The notes below the pieces were generated by a model that saw only the letters and a list, made by a program, of their open reading frames with translations, made no database searches and was not told the origin of the DNA. A DNA stretch of 61,694 bases, taken from contig JAFGSI010000051.1 in assembly GCA_016934715.1 (NCBI GenBank), positions 1-61,694 of the forward strand, in the 5' to 3' direction. The position numbers and the translations under genes are program-made. Shown one piece after another: positions 34,217 through 42,245 of the stretch (its first letter is position 1; the number at the start of each line of letters is the position of its first letter). The DNA is from Anaerolineales bacterium. Lineage in GTDB: Bacteria; Chloroflexota; Anaerolineae; Anaerolineales; Villigracilaceae.

Positions 34217-35179
34217 ATGGGCCTTAGAAATATGCCTACCCCTGAATCCCCACCGAAAGAGTCCTCCCTGCGTTTGCACCGGGTGGTGCTGGTCCCGGCC
34301 TACAACGAAGCGCGCTTCATCGGCAGCGTCGTCCTGCAGGCACGTCAGCACGCCGCGATGGTCATTGTCGTGGACGACGGTTCGCAGGACGATACCGCCA
34401 GGATCGCGCGCGATGCCGGCGCCATCCTGGTGCAGCATGAGACCAACCGCGGGAAGGCCACCGCATTGAATTCAGGGATCTTCTACATCCGCACGATGGC
34501 AAAGGAGGCTCTGGAAAAAGTCCAGGCAGTGGTCATTATGGATGGTGACGGCCAGCACCATGCCAATGACATCCCGATCCTGACCACCCCGATCTTCGCT
34601 GGAGAAGCAGACCTCGTCATCGGCTCGCGCTTCCTCGAAGTCAAGAGCACCATTCCGCGCTGGCGCATCTTCGGCCAGCACGCCCTGACCGCGGCCACCA
34701 ACCTGGGTTCTGGATTCCGGGTAACCGATTCGCAGAGCGGATTCCGGGCCTTATCCCTTCCGGCGCTCGCCAAACTCGATTTTGGCTCAGAGGGCTTCTC
34801 GGTCGAATCCGAGATGCAGTTCTTGGTCCAGGAACAAAACCTGCGCCTGCGCGAGGTGCCGATCCACGTCACCTACGATGACACCTTGAAACGCAACCCG
34901 GTTACCCAGGCTTTGCATGTGATCAATGGGATCTTCACGATGATCGGACAGTACCGTCCGCTCCTGTTCTTCGGCGGCGCAGGGACCGTCCTGTTGTTGG
35001 TCGGGATCGGCTGGGGCGGGTTGGTGGTAAGTCGCTTCTACGATACCGGTCAACTGGCGGCCGGATATGCCATGATCTGTGTCCTCCTGTCGGTCTTGGG
35101 GATGATCCTGATCTCGACCGGTTTCATGCTACACTCGATCCGGGCTCTCCTGCTCAGCCTGCTGCACAAAAAGGAATGA
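34217..35179 (+). CDS. Family 2 glycosyltransferase (polyprenyl-phosphate hexose synthase-like)
   Basis: This 320-residue GT-A glycosyltransferase has the nucleotide-sugar motif V-V-D-D-G-S-Q-D-D-T (about 53-62) and the metal-binding D-G-D-G-Q-H (about 113-118), as in dolichol-phosphate mannose synthases and ArnC-type enzymes. Two C-terminal helices (about 248-270 and 280-305) anchor it to the membrane. It probably transfers a sugar to a polyprenyl-phosphate carrier at the cytoplasmic face. No clear Shine-Dalgarno precedes the ATG at 34217; an ATG at 34232 is an alternative. First gene of the glycan locus. Confidence 0.88.
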   Translation: MGLRNMPTPESPPKESSLRLHRVVLVPAYNEARFIGSVVLQARQHAAMVIVVDDGSQDDTARIARDAGAILVQHETNRGKATALNSGIFYIRTMAKEALEKVQAVVIMDGDGQHHANDIPILTTPIFAGEADLVIGSRFLEVKSTIPRWRIFGQHALTAATNLGSGFRVTDSQSGFRALSLPALAKLDFGSEGFSVESEMQFLVQEQNLRLREVPIHVTYDDTLKRNPVTQALHVINGIFTMIGQYRPLLFFGGAGTVLLLVGIGWGGLVVSRFYDTGQLAAGYAMICVLLSVLGMILISTGFMLHSIRALLLSLLHKKE

Positions 35180-36237
35180 TGAGATCTCCCATCCCGGTTC
35201 GCGCCAGCGTGATCATCGTCGGCTACAACAGCCGCAGGCATCTCGAATACGGGTTGGCTGGCATCGTCGCCAGCCTTGGAGCACAGGACGAATTGATCCT
35301 GGTCGACAACGCATCCAGTGACGGAAGTGCCGACTGGGTCCGGCAAGCGTTCCCGAGCGTGCAGTTGGTCGTCTCGAAGGCCAACCTCGGCTTCGGAGGC
35401 GCCAATAACCTGGGCGTCGAGCGGGCCTGCGGGGAATTCGTGGTCTTCATCAACCCCGACACTTCTGTCGATCCTGGTTGGCTGGAAGCACTCCTGCAGG
35501 CGCTGCAGGATGATCCGCAAGTCCAGCTGGCCACCTCCCGGATCGTCCTGATGGATGACCCGGCGACCATCAACGCCTGCGGCAATGACGTCCATCTCTC
35601 CGGGATCACCCTCTGCCGGGGAATGGGACAGCCAGCAGACGAATTCGCTCTCCCCGGTTCGGTCGGGGCGGTTTCCGGCGCGGCCTTTGGCATGCGCCGA
35701 AATTTGTTCCTGGAATTGGACGGTTACGATGCCGATTTCTTCCTGTACATGGAAGATACCGACCTGGCTTTGCGCGCCCGGCTGGTGGGTGCGCAAAGCG
35801 TCTACGTTCCCAGCTCGATCGTCCGCCACGCTTACACGCTGCGCTTCGGACCATCCAAGGTTTTCTACCAGGAGCGCAACCGCTACCTGATGCTCCTGAA
35901 GCTGTACCGTTGGGGAACTCTGCTGGTGCTTTTACCGGTCTTCCTGTTGGGTGAAATCGTCACCTGGGGATATGTGCTGCTGCGTGAGCGCTCTCGGCCA
36001 GGGAATAAGCTGCGCGCCTATGGCTGGGTCCTGGTCAACTGGAAATCGATCATGGCCAAACGCCGCCAGGTGCAGCGCCTGCGCCGGATTCCGGATCGGG
36101 AGTTGGTCGGCATGATGGTCACCCGGCTGGAGGTGACCCAGGTAGATCCGGGATGGCTGGGCAGGGCCGCCAATGGAGTGTTTTCGGCATTTTTTGCGGT
36201 CCTTAAACAATGGTCGCTCTTGTGGATCTGGTGGTAA
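35176..36237 (+). CDS. Family 2 glycosyltransferase (rhamnosyltransferase-like)
   Basis: This 353-residue GT2 enzyme has V-D-N-A-S-S-D-G-S (about 42-50), the metal-binding N-P-D at about 94-96 and the acceptor-side E-D-T-D-L (about 193-197), the pattern of WbbL-like rhamnosyl and related transferases. A hydrophobic segment near 250-270 may associate with the membrane. Its start overlaps the previous stop (ATGATGA). The dTDP-rhamnose genes rfbC and rfbD directly downstream make dTDP-L-rhamnose a plausible donor, by context only. Confidence 0.9.
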   Translation: MMRSPIPVRASVIIVGYNSRRHLEYGLAGIVASLGAQDELILVDNASSDGSADWVRQAFPSVQLVVSKANLGFGGANNLGVERACGEFVVFINPDTSVDPGWLEALLQALQDDPQVQLATSRIVLMDDPATINACGNDVHLSGITLCRGMGQPADEFALPGSVGAVSGAAFGMRRNLFLELDGYDADFFLYMEDTDLALRARLVGAQSVYVPSSIVRHAYTLRFGPSKVFYQERNRYLMLLKLYRWGTLLVLLPVFLLGEIVTWGYVLLRERSRPGNKLRAYGWVLVNWKSIMAKRRQVQRLRRIPDRELVGMMVTRLEVTQVDPGWLGRAANGVFSAFFAVLKQWSLLWIWW

Positions 36238-36248
36238 GGAAAAGGCCT

Positions 36249-36803
36249 ATGAACTCTACGCCCCTCTCCATCCCCGATGTGCTTCAGATCAAAATGCGCC
36301 TCTTCGAAGATCAGCGCGGCTTCTTCATGGAGACTTACCAGGCAGACGATTTCGCTGCAGCCGGGATTCGGGCCGTCATTGTCCAGGAGAACCACTCGCG
36401 ATCCCACCGGGGCGTGCTGCGCGGACTGCACTATCAAGTCCGCCATTCACAGGGCAAACTGCTGCGGGTGGTCACGGGTGAGACCTTCAATGTTGCCGTC
36501 GACCTGCGCCGTAGTTCTCCCACCTTTGGCCGCTGGACCGCCATTCGTCTTTCCGCGAAGAATCAACTGCAGCTGTGGATCCCACCCGGATTTGCACATG
36601 GCTTCCTGGCCTTGAGCGAACCAGCCGACCTGGTCTATGCGGTGACGGACCGCTATGCACCGCAGTGGGAGCGCACGATCCTGTGGAACGACCCTGACCT
36701 GAAGATCGACTGGCCATTGGCTGCCGGTACCTCGCCGGTCCTGTCCGAGAAAGATGCCCTTGGCAAGCCCTTTCGGGAGGCCGAAGTCTATGAATCCTTT
36801 TGA
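36249..36803 (+). CDS. rfbC: dTDP-4-dehydrorhamnose 3,5-epimerase
   Basis: This 184-residue cupin enzyme inverts C3 and C5 of dTDP-4-keto-6-deoxyglucose, the third step to dTDP-L-rhamnose. The catalytic base His lies in R-G-L-H-Y-Q (about 57-62), with Q-G-K-L nearby and the Tyr in D-L-V-Y-A-V-T-D (about 131). An in-frame ATG at 36210 would overlap the previous gene by 28 bases; the ATG at 36249, behind AAGGAAAAGG, gives the standard length and the usual start. It is followed by rfbD. rfbA and rfbB are not in the window and must be elsewhere for the pathway to be complete. Confidence 0.93.
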   Translation: MNSTPLSIPDVLQIKMRLFEDQRGFFMETYQADDFAAAGIRAVIVQENHSRSHRGVLRGLHYQVRHSQGKLLRVVTGETFNVAVDLRRSSPTFGRWTAIRLSAKNQLQLWIPPGFAHGFLALSEPADLVYAVTDRYAPQWERTILWNDPDLKIDWPLAAGTSPVLSEKDALGKPFREAEVYESF

Positions 36804-36821
36804 GTTCGAAAGATCGTCCCG

Positions 36822-37709
36822 GTGAAGATCCTGCTCTTTGGCAGGGATGGCCAGGTCGGCTGGGAACTCCAACGGACCCTGGCACCGTTGGGCATGGTCG
36901 AAGCCCTCGACCTGCCAGATCTCGATCTGGCAAACGCCCAGGCCCTGGAGAAGAAGATCCTGGTCTCCCGCCCGAACGTGATCGTAAACGCGGCTGCTTA
37001 CACCGCTGTCGACCGGGCCGAAGAAGATAGGGCGCTGGCCTTTGCGGTCAACGCGAAGGCACCGGGCGTGATGGCCGAAGCGGCCCGGCGGGTGGGGGCC
37101 GGCCTGATCCATTTCTCAACCGACTTCGTCTTCGACGGGAGTGCGGACCGCCCGTATACCGAAGCGGACCCTCCCCGGCCGTTGAACCAGTATGGGCTCA
37201 GCAAGCTGGCTGGCGAAGAGGAGGTGCTCAGGGCCTGGGAGGCCTGCCTTGTTTTGCGCACCAGCTGGGTCTACAGCCTGCGCGGCGACAGCTTCGTTTG
37301 CAAGGTACTGGCCTGGTCGCGCAAGAACCTCACTCTGCGCATCGTCGCCGACCAGACCGGCAGTCCGTCCTGGGCGCGCATGCTCGCCGAGGTGGTGACG
37401 ATCCTGTTGGGCCGCTGCGGGTCAGACCCGGCCGGGTATCTCCGGGAGGTCGGCGGGCTCTACCACCTGGCCGGCGCTGGAAAGGTCAGCCGATTTGCAT
37501 GGGCGCAGGCGATCCTTGACCTGGATCCGCATCCAGAGCGGCGGGTGGCACGCATGCTCGAGCCGGCCAGCAGCGACGAATTCCCCACGCCAGCCGTCCG
37601 GCCAGTGTTCTCCGCTCTGGACTGCGCCCGTTTCACCACGACCTTCGGTCTGCAGTTGCCTGCCTGGGAGCAGTCCCTGGCCCTGGCCATGCAGGAGAGG
37701 CAAGAATGA
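36822..37709 (+). CDS. rfbD: dTDP-4-dehydrorhamnose reductase
   Basis: This 295-residue short-chain dehydrogenase-type enzyme reduces dTDP-4-keto-L-rhamnose to dTDP-L-rhamnose with NAD(P)H. The cofactor loop is G-R-D-G-Q-V-G (7-13), the family motif N-A-A-A-Y-T-A-V-D-R-A-E is at about 47-58, and the catalytic Y-G-x-x-K is seen as Y-G-L-S-K-L-A-G-E near 125. The start codon is GTG, 18 bases after the rfbC stop. The stop overlaps the next gene (ATGA). Confidence 0.95.
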   Translation: MKILLFGRDGQVGWELQRTLAPLGMVEALDLPDLDLANAQALEKKILVSRPNVIVNAAAYTAVDRAEEDRALAFAVNAKAPGVMAEAARRVGAGLIHFSTDFVFDGSADRPYTEADPPRPLNQYGLSKLAGEEEVLRAWEACLVLRTSWVYSLRGDSFVCKVLAWSRKNLTLRIVADQTGSPSWARMLAEVVTILLGRCGSDPAGYLREVGGLYHLAGAGKVSRFAWAQAILDLDPHPERRVARMLEPASSDEFPTPAVRPVFSALDCARFTTTFGLQLPAWEQSLALAMQERQE

Positions 37710-38155
37710 AAGTTGCCCTGGTATGTTCCCATGGCGGTCACCTGACGGAGACCCTTCAGATCCTGCCCGCCTTTGAGGGACGCGAATTCGTCTTCTTCAC
37801 CTATCACAGTGCGCGGGATGGCGACGTGGAAAAACTGGCCCGGGCTTTTTTTACCGAGAACATCGGTTTGAATCCCTGGCGGATGCTGAAGGCCTTTTTC
37901 TGGGCCTGGCGGGCCCTACGTCGGGAGCGCCCCGACGTCTTGCTAAGCCTGGGGGCCGAGATCGCCGTGCCCTTTTTTTATGCTGGCAAACTCATGGGCC
38001 TGCGTACGATCTTCATCGAAAGCTGGTGCCGGGTAGAGACGCTCTCTCTGACCGCCCGGCTGGTCTATCCGGTTGCGGATGTCTTCCTGGTCCAGTGGCC
38101 ACAGCTCTTGAAGATCTGCGGACGCCGGGCTCGTTTTGCTGGAGCAGTCGTATGA
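37706..38155 (+). CDS. Alg14/PssD-like glycosyltransferase membrane subunit
   Basis: This 149-residue protein matches the Alg14/EpsE/PssD group, the N-terminal half of a split GT-B transferase. It opens with C-S-H-G-G-H-L-T-E (8-16), the conserved glycine-rich loop, and has I-F-I-E-S-W-C-R-V near 115. A hydrophobic stretch near 85-100 is expected to recruit the partner to the membrane. The partner gene overlaps its stop. Together they usually add a sugar to a lipid-linked intermediate. Confidence 0.88.
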   Translation: MKVALVCSHGGHLTETLQILPAFEGREFVFFTYHSARDGDVEKLARAFFTENIGLNPWRMLKAFFWAWRALRRERPDVLLSLGAEIAVPFFYAGKLMGLRTIFIESWCRVETLSLTARLVYPVADVFLVQWPQLLKICGRRARFAGAVV

Positions 38156-38649
38156 TCCTGGTCACTGTCGGGACCCACAACCGGGGATTCGACCGCCTGG
38201 TTCGCGGCGCAGATGAGCTGGCCGCCCGAATCGAGGAGCTGGTCGTGATCCAGCACGGCAGTTCGGACTACCAACCCCATCATGCAGCCCGCTCCTTCCG
38301 GTTTTCCTCGGGCATCGAGATGGAAGACCTGACCCTCCAGGCCCGGGTGATCATCATGCATGCCGCCGCGGGCTCTCTGATCCTGGCACTTCGGTCGGGA
38401 AAACCTCTGGTAGTCGTGCCGCGTCAGAGAAAGTTCAAGGAGGTCATCAACGATCACCAGATCGAACTGGCCAGCGCTCTCGCGAGACAAAATCGGGCAA
38501 TTCTGGTGATGGATCCAACCTGCGATCACCTGCTAAAGGCTGTCGATCTGGCAGGCGGACTTGAAATCGCATCCGTGGACAACTCCCGGCTGACGACTGC
38601 GCTGCATCGGCAGCTGGATGACTGGACCCTGGAGCAAAGAGAATCGTGA
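38152..38649 (+). CDS. Alg13/PssE-like glycosyltransferase catalytic subunit
   Basis: This 165-residue protein corresponds to the Alg13/EpsF/PssE half of the split transferase, which carries the UDP-sugar binding site. It starts V-T-V-G-T-H (4-9), and the nucleotide-sugar region has H-A-A-A-G-S-L (about 64-70), P-L-V-V-V-P-R (about 79-85) and N-D-H-Q-I-E-L-A (about 93-100). The ATG at 38152 overlaps the stop of the Alg14-like gene by 4 bases, ensuring equal synthesis. Confidence 0.9.
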   Translation: MILVTVGTHNRGFDRLVRGADELAARIEELVVIQHGSSDYQPHHAARSFRFSSGIEMEDLTLQARVIIMHAAAGSLILALRSGKPLVVVPRQRKFKEVINDHQIELASALARQNRAILVMDPTCDHLLKAVDLAGGLEIASVDNSRLTTALHRQLDDWTLEQRES

Positions 38650-39791
38650 AACTGGCAATGCTCCTTTCTGCGCCGCTCCCCCCCTGCGAGGGAATTGGAT
38701 TCTATGGCTGGAACCTGGCCAGGGAACTCACACGCCGCGGGCATACCGTCCACCTGATCACGCGCGGCCAGGCCGGTCCCTCACGCCACCAGGTTATCGA
38801 GGGGATCTCGATCTGGAAACCCACCTTCGTTCCCATCTACCCCTGGCATGTCAGGTTTCACGCCCTGTTCGTGCAGAGGTTGGTCAACCGGCTGGAGCCT
38901 GAGCTGGACCTCATCCATTTGCACTCCCCGCTCGTTTCTCTTCCGGCCACGTCCTTGCCGATCCTGGCAACCATTCATACACCAATGAAGGCGGATGTAA
39001 GGTCGATTAAAATCAACAGCCTCTTCAGCCTTCTGATCCACCTTCAAGCCCCGATCAGTATCGGGATCGAGAATCGAATACTGCGCAGGGCCAACGGGAT
39101 CGTTGCGGTATCATCCAGCGTCGCCAACGAGCTCGGCGAATATGGGATCAAGAGGCAGGATGTAACTGTAGCAGGGAATGGCGTCGATGTCCGCTCCTTC
39201 TTTCCTTCTCGAAACGACGGTACGAATGCCCCGTCCTATTTTCTGACCGTGGGCAGGCTGGGGCCGCGCAAGGGGTTGGAAGACCTGGTGGATTCAGTCT
39301 CGCTCATCAGGGAAAAGGATCCCAACCTGAAATTCTACCTGATCGGAGAGGGCCCCCTTCGTCAAAGGTTGCAAAAAAAGGTCACCAGACTTGGCTTGAA
39401 CGGGCAGGTGATCTTCCTCGGTCACGTATCTGAAAAAGCCCGCCTGGTCGACTACTATCAGAAGGCCGCCGGGTACATTCATCCTGCACATTATGAGGGC
39501 CTGCCAACGGTTTTGTTGGAAGCGATGGCCTGTGGAAAGCCGGTCGTTGCGACCGCCGTGAGCGGCGCCTTGGATGTGATCCGAGATCGAGAGAATGGCC
39601 TGCTGATCCCACCCCGCAGTCCGCAAGCAATCGCCAGTGCAGTCTTTGAACTGTTGGACCAACCGGCGCTTGCAGAAAGAATAGGTCTTGGTGCTGTGCA
39701 GACGATAAGAGAGCGGTATTCCTGGAATGTGGTCGGTGGAACGTACGAAGCCCTCTATGGCGAACTTGTCCACCGGAGCCGGTCCCGGTGA
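38646..39791 (+). CDS. Family 4 glycosyltransferase
   Basis: This 381-residue retaining GT-B enzyme has an N-terminal acceptor domain with a Gly-rich loop (P-P-C-E-G-I-G-F-Y, about 13-21). The C-terminal donor domain contains V-G-R-L-G-P-R-K-G (about 202-210) and the E-x7-E motif in Y-E-G-L-P-T-V-L-L-E-A (about 282-292). The start is GTG overlapping the previous stop (GTGA). Donor and acceptor are not predictable. Confidence 0.92.
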   Translation: MKLAMLLSAPLPPCEGIGFYGWNLARELTRRGHTVHLITRGQAGPSRHQVIEGISIWKPTFVPIYPWHVRFHALFVQRLVNRLEPELDLIHLHSPLVSLPATSLPILATIHTPMKADVRSIKINSLFSLLIHLQAPISIGIENRILRRANGIVAVSSSVANELGEYGIKRQDVTVAGNGVDVRSFFPSRNDGTNAPSYFLTVGRLGPRKGLEDLVDSVSLIREKDPNLKFYLIGEGPLRQRLQKKVTRLGLNGQVIFLGHVSEKARLVDYYQKAAGYIHPAHYEGLPTVLLEAMACGKPVVATAVSGALDVIRDRENGLLIPPRSPQAIASAVFELLDQPALAERIGLGAVQTIRERYSWNVVGGTYEALYGELVHRSRSR

Positions 39792-40960
39792 AGGGTAAAA
39801 TCCTCCTGATCAGTACCGGGATGACTCCCGCCCAGGTCCGCCTGCAGCCATGGAAGTACCTGTGGGAGACGGCTCGCGGCCTGGGACAGGCCGGCCACGC
39901 CGTGACGGTTGTCAGCGATGACCGATCTCCGCTGCGCGCTGCACCGGAAGGCCCGGACCCCAACGAGAAATTGGATTTCATTGCGCCGCGGCGCAGGGGG
40001 CGTGGACCGGGGTCGCTCGCCGGTCTTCTGGAACGCCTGAGGCCCCAGGTGATCCTCTGGCATGTGGGCAAGACCAGCTTCCTGCGCGGACCATTTCCTC
40101 GCCTACCCGGTGCGGTTTCCGTGGGCATTTTCACCAGCCCACTCTATCATGCGGACGAGTTGCTGCGTATCGGTCCGATGCGCTTGCTGGAAAATCCATC
40201 CCTGAGTGCGGTCCACTCGCTGGGAGCCTGCCTTCCCGCCGGGTTCATCCGCCGGGCAATGGAACGGTCCGGGTTGGATTGGCTGGTCACCGAGACCGAG
40301 ACCACCGCCAGCCGGCTTATCCAGGATGGGCTGTGGCGGGGACCTCTGAAAACGATCTTCCCGGCGGTGGATGCGATCTGGAGCCAATTCCACAACAAAC
40401 CCGAAGACATCACCCGCAAGGAGTTGGGTTTTCGGCAGGACGACAGGGTGTTCCTGTATCTTGGTTCCCCGGCCCCCTTGCGCGGTCTGCCTGTTTTGAT
40501 CAAGGCATTTCAAAAGGCGAAGAGCGAGAATCCGCAACTGAAACTGCTGATCCTCTCAAGGGAAACGGGTGGGGGAGGGGATAGGCTCGAAGCGCAGGAA
40601 CAGGTTCCCGGGTCCGGGGTGCGGACCGTGCGAGGCTACCTGCGCCTCGAACAGGTAGCCCGGGCGATGGCAGCCAGCGATGTCGTTGTGCTGCCCTTCG
40701 TCCTGGTTCCATCCGACGCGCCCCTCAGCCTGCTGGAGGCCGCCGCGCTGGGAAAACCGTTGGTGACGACCCGTTGCGCCTGCCTTCCAGAACTGGCCGC
40801 TTATGGTCGGGCAACGCTCGCCGAACCAGGCGATGTCCAGTCACTTTCCAGCGCACTGCTTCAGGCACTTGCGCAAATCGAGCCACGGCAGCACCCGCCC
40901 TTCTCCCGTTCCTGGGATCAGTTCGGGCAGGATTGGTCCGGGTTCATCGAGGACCTATGA
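39788..40960 (+). CDS. Glycosyltransferase, GT4-like
   Basis: This 390-residue protein of GT-B fold has its donor domain marked by F-L-Y-L-G-S-P-A-P-L-R-G (about 220-231) and a final A-A-A-L-G-K-P-L-V segment near 320. The usual E-x7-E motif is reduced to D-A-P-L-S-L-L-E-A, so the first Glu is replaced, which may alter activity or specificity. GTG start with 4-base overlap to the previous gene; the next gene also overlaps by 4 bases. Confidence 0.82.
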   Translation: MKGKILLISTGMTPAQVRLQPWKYLWETARGLGQAGHAVTVVSDDRSPLRAAPEGPDPNEKLDFIAPRRRGRGPGSLAGLLERLRPQVILWHVGKTSFLRGPFPRLPGAVSVGIFTSPLYHADELLRIGPMRLLENPSLSAVHSLGACLPAGFIRRAMERSGLDWLVTETETTASRLIQDGLWRGPLKTIFPAVDAIWSQFHNKPEDITRKELGFRQDDRVFLYLGSPAPLRGLPVLIKAFQKAKSENPQLKLLILSRETGGGGDRLEAQEQVPGSGVRTVRGYLRLEQVARAMAASDVVVLPFVLVPSDAPLSLLEAAALGKPLVTTRCACLPELAAYGRATLAEPGDVQSLSSALLQALAQIEPRQHPPFSRSWDQFGQDWSGFIEDL

Positions 40961-41619
40961 AGAAAGGTCACGCCGATTTCTATTACATCACTGGTTGCGA
41001 TGGGACCGGCAAGAGCACCCATGCCCAGATGTTGGTGGATGCGCTCCGCCAGCAAGGGCATCACGTCCACCATGTCTGGCTGCGATTCCCATTCCTCTTC
41101 AGCACGCCTTTCCTGCTGTATGCCCGCCTGCGAAAGACCAGCTGGCATGAGGTTCACGACGGCCGGCGGTACGGTTACTGGAATTTTCGGTCCTCCTGGA
41201 TCATGCGTACCTTCTTCCCCTGGGTCTTGCTGGTGGACGCGTTCCTGGCTGCCTGTTGGCGGATCTACCTGCCGTTGGCCCTGGGCAGAAAAGTCGTGTG
41301 CGAGAGATTCGCGTTGGACATGCTGGTGGATTTGAGCCTGGCATGTAAAGACGAACGATTCTTCCAATCCTACCCGGGAAGATGGTTCGCCCGATTGATC
41401 CCCGCAAGGAATCGAACCTTGATTCTCGACGTGGATCTGCCCTTGATCCGGGAGAGAAGACCTGCTTTGATCTGGGATCACATGCTCGAAGAAAGGCTTG
41501 GCGCTTATCGTGGCTTGGCTGCGGTATTGAAAACGCCGGTCATCGAGAATCGATCTTCTATAGGCCAGGTGCACGACCAAATTCTCATGCATTTCGGACT
41601 TGACAATGACACCCAATAA
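40957..41619 (+). CDS. Thymidylate-kinase-like P-loop protein
   Basis: This 220-residue P-loop protein has G-C-D-G-T-G-K-S-T at 13-21 and resembles thymidylate kinases, including C-E-R-F-A-L-D (about 114-120) in the place of the D-R-Y/F motif. The second part is unusually rich in hydrophobic residues (about 86-108) for a thymidylate kinase. Being inside a glycan operon next to a nucleotidyltransferase, it is more likely a dedicated kinase or NTPase of the pathway than the housekeeping Tmk. The in-frame extension upstream belongs to the previous gene's region; the ATG at 40957 is preferred. Confidence 0.75.
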   Translation: MKKGHADFYYITGCDGTGKSTHAQMLVDALRQQGHHVHHVWLRFPFLFSTPFLLYARLRKTSWHEVHDGRRYGYWNFRSSWIMRTFFPWVLLVDAFLAACWRIYLPLALGRKVVCERFALDMLVDLSLACKDERFFQSYPGRWFARLIPARNRTLILDVDLPLIRERRPALIWDHMLEERLGAYRGLAAVLKTPVIENRSSIGQVHDQILMHFGLDNDTQ

Positions 41620-42229
41620 GTATCTGGGGTTTTCCAAAAACAAATTCTTGAAAAAACTACTCGGATTTCCGGCAGTTGGGCTCCTGGTCCATTGGGCGCT
41701 CCAGGGGCTGCTCTACATGGATTGGATCGAGAGATTCTTTAAGTTATGTCTGGATGCAATCCTGACATTGGCCTTTGCGTTCCTGTTCGGCATGCTGGTT
41801 CCATGTCCTTACAACTGGTTCATGGCTTTTCTGGTGGCACACAGTCTTAATTTTCTATTCAACAGCCATATGTGGACTCTCCTGAAACATTACGGCCTAA
41901 TTTCTACTCCCCAAGAAAGGTTCTCCCAGTATGCAGAGCGTTTTTCTCAAAGGGTCGCTTCCCAAATCTACATAGAGTATGCCGCTGTATATGGCAGCTG
42001 GGCTCGAGGGGAGTGGGCGTCCGATTCGGATCTGGATGTGCGGGTGGTGCACGATGGTTTCGTCACCGGATTGAAGGCCTGCGTTTTTGTGTTCCTGGAA
42101 AGAGCCCGGGCGCTGTTCCACCATTTTCCGCTGGATATCTACGTCATGGATGGTTACAACCGCCTGGCGGAGCTGCGCTCGGATGAAGAGCCAGTGGTTA
42201 TCGTCGATCGCCGGATCAAAGAGAAGTAG
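41606..42229 (+). CDS. Membrane-anchored minimal nucleotidyltransferase
   Basis: This 207-residue protein combines a hydrophobic N-terminal part, with two or three membrane-spanning stretches (about 21-38, 48-66 and 70-86), with a C-terminal MNT-type nucleotidyltransferase domain. The motif G-S-W-A-R-G-E-W-A-S-D-S-D-L-D (130-144) gives the GS and the DxD pair (Asp142, Asp144), and a third acidic residue is likely in L-D-I-Y-V-M-D near 180. MNT enzymes transfer NMP groups. It overlaps the thymidylate-kinase-like gene by 14 bases. A TTG at 41600 is a less likely start. Confidence 0.75.
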   Translation: MTPNKYLGFSKNKFLKKLLGFPAVGLLVHWALQGLLYMDWIERFFKLCLDAILTLAFAFLFGMLVPCPYNWFMAFLVAHSLNFLFNSHMWTLLKHYGLISTPQERFSQYAERFSQRVASQIYIEYAAVYGSWARGEWASDSDLDVRVVHDGFVTGLKACVFVFLERARALFHHFPLDIYVMDGYNRLAELRSDEEPVVIVDRRIKEK

Positions 42230-42245
42230 ACCTCGTCGAGACGCA

